From CALAGJ01 sp964293305 (lineage in GTDB: Bacteria > Bacteroidota > Bacteroidia > Chitinophagales > Chitinophagaceae): a stretch of DNA of 29,641 nucleotides. The first letter of the stretch is position 1. Each line of letters begins with the position of its first letter. Below are positions 26,414-29,641 of the stretch, one piece after another. Position numbers and translations under genes: made by a program. The stretch is from NCBI GenBank assembly GCA_964293305.1, contig CAXYYO010000040.1:1-29641 (forward strand). Direction: 5' to 3'. The notes beneath the pieces are model-generated. The model was not told where the DNA came from. It saw nothing but the letters and a program-made list of their open reading frames with translations, and did not search any database.

Positions 26414-26657
26414 AACAACGGTCTGTCTACAAGACACCATCAATTTGCAAGAATAAGCAAAAAAGCAAAGCTTTTAGAAGCTCATTATTAGCAGTTAAAA
26501 AAAAATGTGATGTGCAATTAAAACACCACTGCTCTGAATGGCCCGGCGCTGTTGAACAACGGATAGCCAACAGCCCAAATTCGTTTTATTTATAACTTGT
26601 ACTAAGGACACTGAATGACTCTTTGCAGGGGGCTGATGGCTATCCGTCTAAATGTTA
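26414..26657 (+). repeat. Dispersed intergenic repeat, copy C (full)
   Basis: About 244 bp, bounded by AACAAC on the left and TGTTA (26653-26657) on the right. Stem 1 is the best in the family: 26559-26576 pairs with 26630-26647, 17 of 18, around a 53-base loop. Its loop differs in sequence from copies A and B. The stop codon of the lipoprotein gene (TAG, 26650-26648) lies inside its right end. The GTTG-AA-CAAC palindrome is also present. Confidence 0.88.
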
Positions 26658-27457
26658 CTGCCGTTTTTTTTCTGTCCATTTTGTATCACTTCTATTTTCA
26701 TGTATCTAAAAACTTTTCCTGCTTCGTCTTGTCCAATTTTTGCTAATTCTCTTTTTGGAAATCCGTTTTCTGTTACAACTTGTCCTGTTACTTTTATTAT
26801 TAATGGCAGATTTTCTCCATTAAATAGTGTGTCTGCATTAATTAAACTTTCGTTTGCTGGTTCTAACCAATAATTTGTTTTCTTATCTGTGTTATTGTTA
26901 AAACGAGATTCACTCCATTGAGCACAAGTGCAAGCAAGTACTCCATGTGTTAAGATTAAAGTTTCAACTTTGCTGTCTGATTTGAAATTTGGATTGTCAA
27001 TTATTTCAATTTTTGAATATCTAAAAACTTTTGCTTTTGGCATTGGCTCTTCCATCTCAATAGTCCCCTGTGGGTAATCTTTTCTTTGATAAAACTGACC
27101 AGTAATTTTTAGTCTGTGTCTAAATGCGTCAAAATATATTGGAAGTTCTAAACTCTTGTCAGCAGGTTCTATATAAAAGTGTAATTTTAAATAGTTCTTA
27201 GTGGTGTCGTTATTTGCATTGTCTTTTGATTGAATCCATTGGGGACAAGCACAACCCCAAACAGTGTACTCCACTTCTAAGTTTTCAACTTTGTTAGTTA
27301 GAATATTTGTTGAGTCTGAAATTACTTTTGAGTAGTTTCTATCTAGTTGTTTTAGTGATTTACTGTATTCTAATTGTTGGCTTGTTTTTGTTTGTCCACA
27401 AGAGGCAACTGTCAATGCAAACAGGAAAAGTGTCAATGTATTTTTCAGAGTTTTCAT
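26648..27457 (-). CDS. Lipoprotein with a duplicated C-x-C-x-Q-W domain, unknown function
   Basis: 269 residues from ATG 27457 (MKTLKN). The upstream ATG at 27505 gives no signal sequence at the N-terminus. The leader ends in lipobox VASC, so C20 is lipidated. The mature part is an internal duplication: CACPQW (69-74) and CTCAQW (176-181) each start a unit that later has an ITGQ or VTGQ strand and ends VFRYSKIEII or VFRYMKIEVI. The close cysteine pairs could bind a metal or form disulfides. No known family is recognised. The stop codon lies inside repeat copy C, so the last residues (NGSNI) are encoded by the repeat edge. Confidence 0.75.
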   Translation of the reverse strand: MKTLKNTLTLFLFALTVASCGQTKTSQQLEYSKSLKQLDRNYSKVISDSTNILTNKVENLEVEYTVWGCACPQWIQSKDNANNDTTKNYLKLHFYIEPADKSLELPIYFDAFRHRLKITGQFYQRKDYPQGTIEMEEPMPKAKVFRYSKIEIIDNPNFKSDSKVETLILTHGVLACTCAQWSESRFNNNTDKKTNYWLEPANESLINADTLFNGENLPLIIKVTGQVVTENGFPKRELAKIGQDEAGKVFRYMKIEVIQNGQKKNGSNI

Positions 27458-27528
27458 TTTGTTGAGTGTCGTTTTAAAATTCTGACTAACGTAAAATAAA
27501 GTCATTGTAAATCAATTAGTTACAATAC

Positions 27529-27693
27529 CTATTTCAGCATTAGATATTTCAAATTTTGCGATTTGTTTTTAATTCGATTCACTAATCCGAGTTTTCTTTT
27601 TTCGTCAAGAATGAGATATGGAGTTGGAGGCCGATAGGGTACTTTTTTCACTATCATATTCCACACAATGACTGCCAGTTTTCTTGTCCAAAT
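27529..27693 (-). pseudogene. C-terminal remnant of a transposase, probably IS110 family
   Basis: A minus-strand open fragment of about 54 codons ends at TAG 27531-27529 and reads RKLAVIVWNMIVKKVPYRPP, then YLILDEKRKLGLVNRIKN. This resembles the C-terminal tail of IS110/IS116-type transposases of Bacteroidota, judged from memory of the family. A stop precedes the fragment and no N-terminal catalytic domain or IS ends are present, so it is a relic. It fills part of the 394-base gap between the lipoprotein and glycosyltransferase genes. Confidence 0.5.
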
Positions 27694-27851
27694 TTAAGCT
27701 GATTTTTTGTCAACCTATTTCAGTAGAAGACACTGGCTTGTGTGTCGGGTGTTTTTTTTATTTGAAGCGTTTAAATTTTTTAAAACAATTTTTCGTATCA
27801 CTTTTAAATAACCACAAACGATACACTTATTCCAGCTTCGGCTTTAAAATA

Positions 27852-28586
27852 TTATTTGTGTTTGAACCAACAAAGTGTGTTTTCTATGTATTTTTTAAAC
27901 TCAGTATTTACAGGTTCCCCATGTATTACTTTGTTGTTATACTGCGTTCTTATTAAATAATTAAAAGCTCCCATATCACCTGTAAAGGCTGTATTATTAT
28001 CTGAATTAAATTTTTGATGAATAGCCCATAATTTATTAATAAAAGGTTTCATAATGGTAATATTCCCACCCATAATACCACAATTTAATAAAATACTGTT
28101 CGCAAAATTATATTCGTACTCTTTGTAATCACTAATGTTATTGCGTAAATTTTCGGAATGTTGTTGCATCCATTCATTATTGAGTATTTGGGGTTCGTCT
28201 CCACAAAAAATACTTCTTGGATTGTCTAAATAAAATTGTTCAAGAAATGGGTTTTTTAAAACAATTACATCGGAGGTGTCGGTAAAAAATATGTTATTAA
28301 TAAATCCAGCATTTAGTTTTAGGAATTCATTGTAAATGCAGTATCTGTAAACATTGGGATTAAATTGAACATCGTGGTCAACTTTTATAAAAGTAATGTA
28401 CTCATTCTGATACCGTTCGCATGTGGTTGACGAAAAATTATTATGAAAAATTACTCCTTGTAATTTTAATTTTGAAATGGAATTTACCCAATCTTGAATT
28501 ATTGAATAATCATCATCAGCCAAAACTGTATTTCTATTTACATCGTAAACTCCTGAAATGTGAGAGGCAACTATATAATCTTTCAT
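27852..28586 (-). CDS. Probable glycosyltransferase of the GT-A fold
   Basis: 244 residues. It starts MKDYIVASHISGV and has no signal peptide. FFTDTSDVIVLKNPF (98-112) looks like the D-x-D region of a GT-A nucleotide-sugar transferase, and LLNCGIMGGNITIMKPFINK (about 166-185) matches the acceptor-side glycine segment seen in GT34/GT8-like enzymes. FTGDMGAFNYL follows. It probably transfers a sugar to a surface glycan. The ATG overlaps the stop of the upstream glycosyltransferase by one base (TAATG), so the two are translated together. Confidence 0.65.
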   Translation of the reverse strand: MKDYIVASHISGVYDVNRNTVLADDDYSIIQDWVNSISKLKLQGVIFHNNFSSTTCERYQNEYITFIKVDHDVQFNPNVYRYCIYNEFLKLNAGFINNIFFTDTSDVIVLKNPFLEQFYLDNPRSIFCGDEPQILNNEWMQQHSENLRNNISDYKEYEYNFANSILLNCGIMGGNITIMKPFINKLWAIHQKFNSDNNTAFTGDMGAFNYLIRTQYNNKVIHGEPVNTEFKKYIENTLCWFKHK

Positions 28587-29230
28587 TAATTTTTGTTCTC
28601 TAATTTAACTCTAGCTGAGATACTATCGGGATTATTTCTGTAGTAGATGTAGGTTCGCAAATCGACTTTTTTAACCATAAATTGCTGCTCAGCTCTCTCA
28701 TAAAAGTGAGCATCTGCTCCATACATATTGATAAAATTAAGACTTTTAAAAACTTCTTTTTTGCCAAATAATGTAGCAAATAATATACAATCATCTACAT
28801 GTACTAACTCGGTATTATAGAATCTATCAGGAACATAGTAATCTGATACGTTCTCTACAATCGTTTCAGTAGTAGAGGCTATTAGATCTAAGTTTTTGAT
28901 TTCGGATAGGCAGGCTTGTAAATGATTTGGCTTGTATTCATCATCCGCATCAATTATAGTTATAAACTTCCCATTACTTACTAGCACTCCCTTATTTATA
29001 GATTCTGATTGACTACAATTTTTGTGTCTCAAATAGGTAATTTTATCCTCGTGTTGAATGGCGTAATTAAGGATTTCATTTTGTGTGTTATTATTGCTTC
29101 CATCATCAATAATAATTAATTCATAGTCATTAAATTCTTGATTGAGTACAGAATCTATAGCTCTTTTCACCAAAGAAAAAGGAGTATTATAAACTGATAG
29201 TATTACTGAAATTGTACACTTGTGATACAT
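28586..29230 (-). CDS. Family 2 glycosyltransferase
   Basis: 214 residues, GT-A fold. ISVILSVYNTPFSLVKRAID (7-26) opens the nucleotide-binding fold, ELIIIDDGSNNNTQ (37-50) holds the UDP-binding aspartates D42-D43, and FITIIDADDEYKPNH (89-103) holds the metal-binding DAD (94-96). The chain is shorter than many GT2 enzymes and lacks a membrane helix, so it is a soluble, probably membrane-associated enzyme. It likely adds sugars to a capsule, O-antigen or glycoprotein. It is the first gene of a two-gene unit; no flippase, polymerase or sugar-nucleotide genes are in view. Confidence 0.88.
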   Translation of the reverse strand: MYHKCTISVILSVYNTPFSLVKRAIDSVLNQEFNDYELIIIDDGSNNNTQNEILNYAIQHEDKITYLRHKNCSQSESINKGVLVSNGKFITIIDADDEYKPNHLQACLSEIKNLDLIASTTETIVENVSDYYVPDRFYNTELVHVDDCILFATLFGKKEVFKSLNFINMYGADAHFYERAEQQFMVKKVDLRTYIYYRNNPDSISARVKLENKN

Positions 29231-29403
29231 AGTTGCTGTTATTTCTTTTTTATTTGATATTATCTTAGATGAAGAACTACGATAAGGTTAATAAAAAAAA
29301 TTAAATAAATAATTATTAATTTTTATTCTATGGATTTGGGTTATTTGATGATTTTCTTTATTTCACTCTTGATTGAAATTTGCATGTTCTTTAGGGATGC
29401 CAC

Positions 29404-29510
29404 TAACAGCAGTATGTCTAAAAAACACCATCATTTTGCAAGATTAGGCAAAAAAACAATGCATTTAGAAGCCCATTACTGTAAGCTGTAAAAAAATGGG
29501 TTTGCGGGTT
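29404..29510 (+). repeat. Dispersed intergenic repeat, copy D (partial)
   Basis: The left half of the repeat, starting TAACAG, upstream of the family 2 glycosyltransferase. It keeps ACACCATCA, TTTGCAAGA and a run of As with GC, then stem 2 as AAGCCCAT (29469-29476) with ATGGGTTT (29496-29503). The right half with stem 1 is not recognisable beyond about 29510, so the copy is truncated or diverged. The 173 bases between the gene start and this copy (29231-29403) are AT-rich and show nothing else. Confidence 0.75.
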
Positions 29511-29641
29511 TATGAAAATTTGAAGTGCTTATTTTGGCTCTATTAAACTTTAGCAGCATCAATATTTTATAAAAATGAATGCAAAATACTTGTAGGTACT
29601 TTTTGAAGCTATCTAGGCCAATGATATTTATAATGCTGAGG

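Noticed and set aside
27729..27758. GACAC/GTGTC hairpin followed by Ts on the plus strand
   Set aside because: The arms are only 5 bp, extra bases separate stem and T-run, and no plus-strand gene precedes it.
23085..29510. CRISPR array
   Set aside because: The repeats are about 240 bp, unevenly spaced by whole genes, and no cas genes are present.

Overview
The window looks like a chromosomal segment of a Bacteroidota bacterium, most likely of the Chitinophagaceae or a related order. It is AT-rich. Several genes are preceded by the Bacteroidota -7 element TAnnTTTG, often with a TTTG-like box 19 bases upstream. Shine-Dalgarno sites are mostly weak or absent. Several families typical of the phylum occur: a RibB-RibA fusion, a PD40/OmpA outer-membrane protein, lipoproteins with signal peptides, and a KilA-N protein.

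Left part (1-18730): ordinary core genes. In order these are a tRNA-Leu(CAG) with a clean promoter; a pirin-family protein closed by a 16-bp perfect terminator hairpin; a secreted two-domain M16 zinc peptidase; a nitroreductase-fold protein carrying the full substrate-lid triad of iodotyrosine deiodinase; a DegP/HtrA periplasmic protease with its own terminator; ribBA and ftsY; a small membrane-protein gene broken by one in-frame stop; a DoxX-family membrane protein; a TPR-PD40-OmpA envelope protein; a 522-residue helical protein of unknown role; and a complete leucine operon leuA-leuC-leuD-leuB. LeuA is a short form without the usual C-terminal regulatory domain.

Right part (about 18840-29641): an accessory region in which every recognisable gene lies on the minus strand. 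It holds a helix-hairpin-helix (Cdd1-like) protein, a VOC-fold protein, an exported protein of unknown function, a coupled pair of a NAD-kinase-like protein and an SPFH/band-7 protein (the latter frameshifted at an A7 run), a KilA-N protein broken by two in-frame stops, two lipoproteins of unknown function, a lipoprotein alpha/beta hydrolase, a probable transposase fragment, and two coupled glycosyltransferases.

The most unusual feature is a dispersed intergenic repeat of about 240 bp in this accessory region. There are three full copies and one partial copy, all in the same orientation, lying between accessory genes. Each full copy is bounded by AAC on the left and GTT on the right and contains two long-range stems. 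Base pairing is kept by compensatory changes between copies. In one case the repeat supplies the stop codon of the preceding gene. The arrangement of gene plus structured 3' repeat resembles an integron-like cassette array, but the ends do not match the canonical attC core and no integrase is in the window. This is therefore a hypothesis. A MITE-like or structured-RNA origin remains possible.

All calls rest on reading the sequence. No database search was run.
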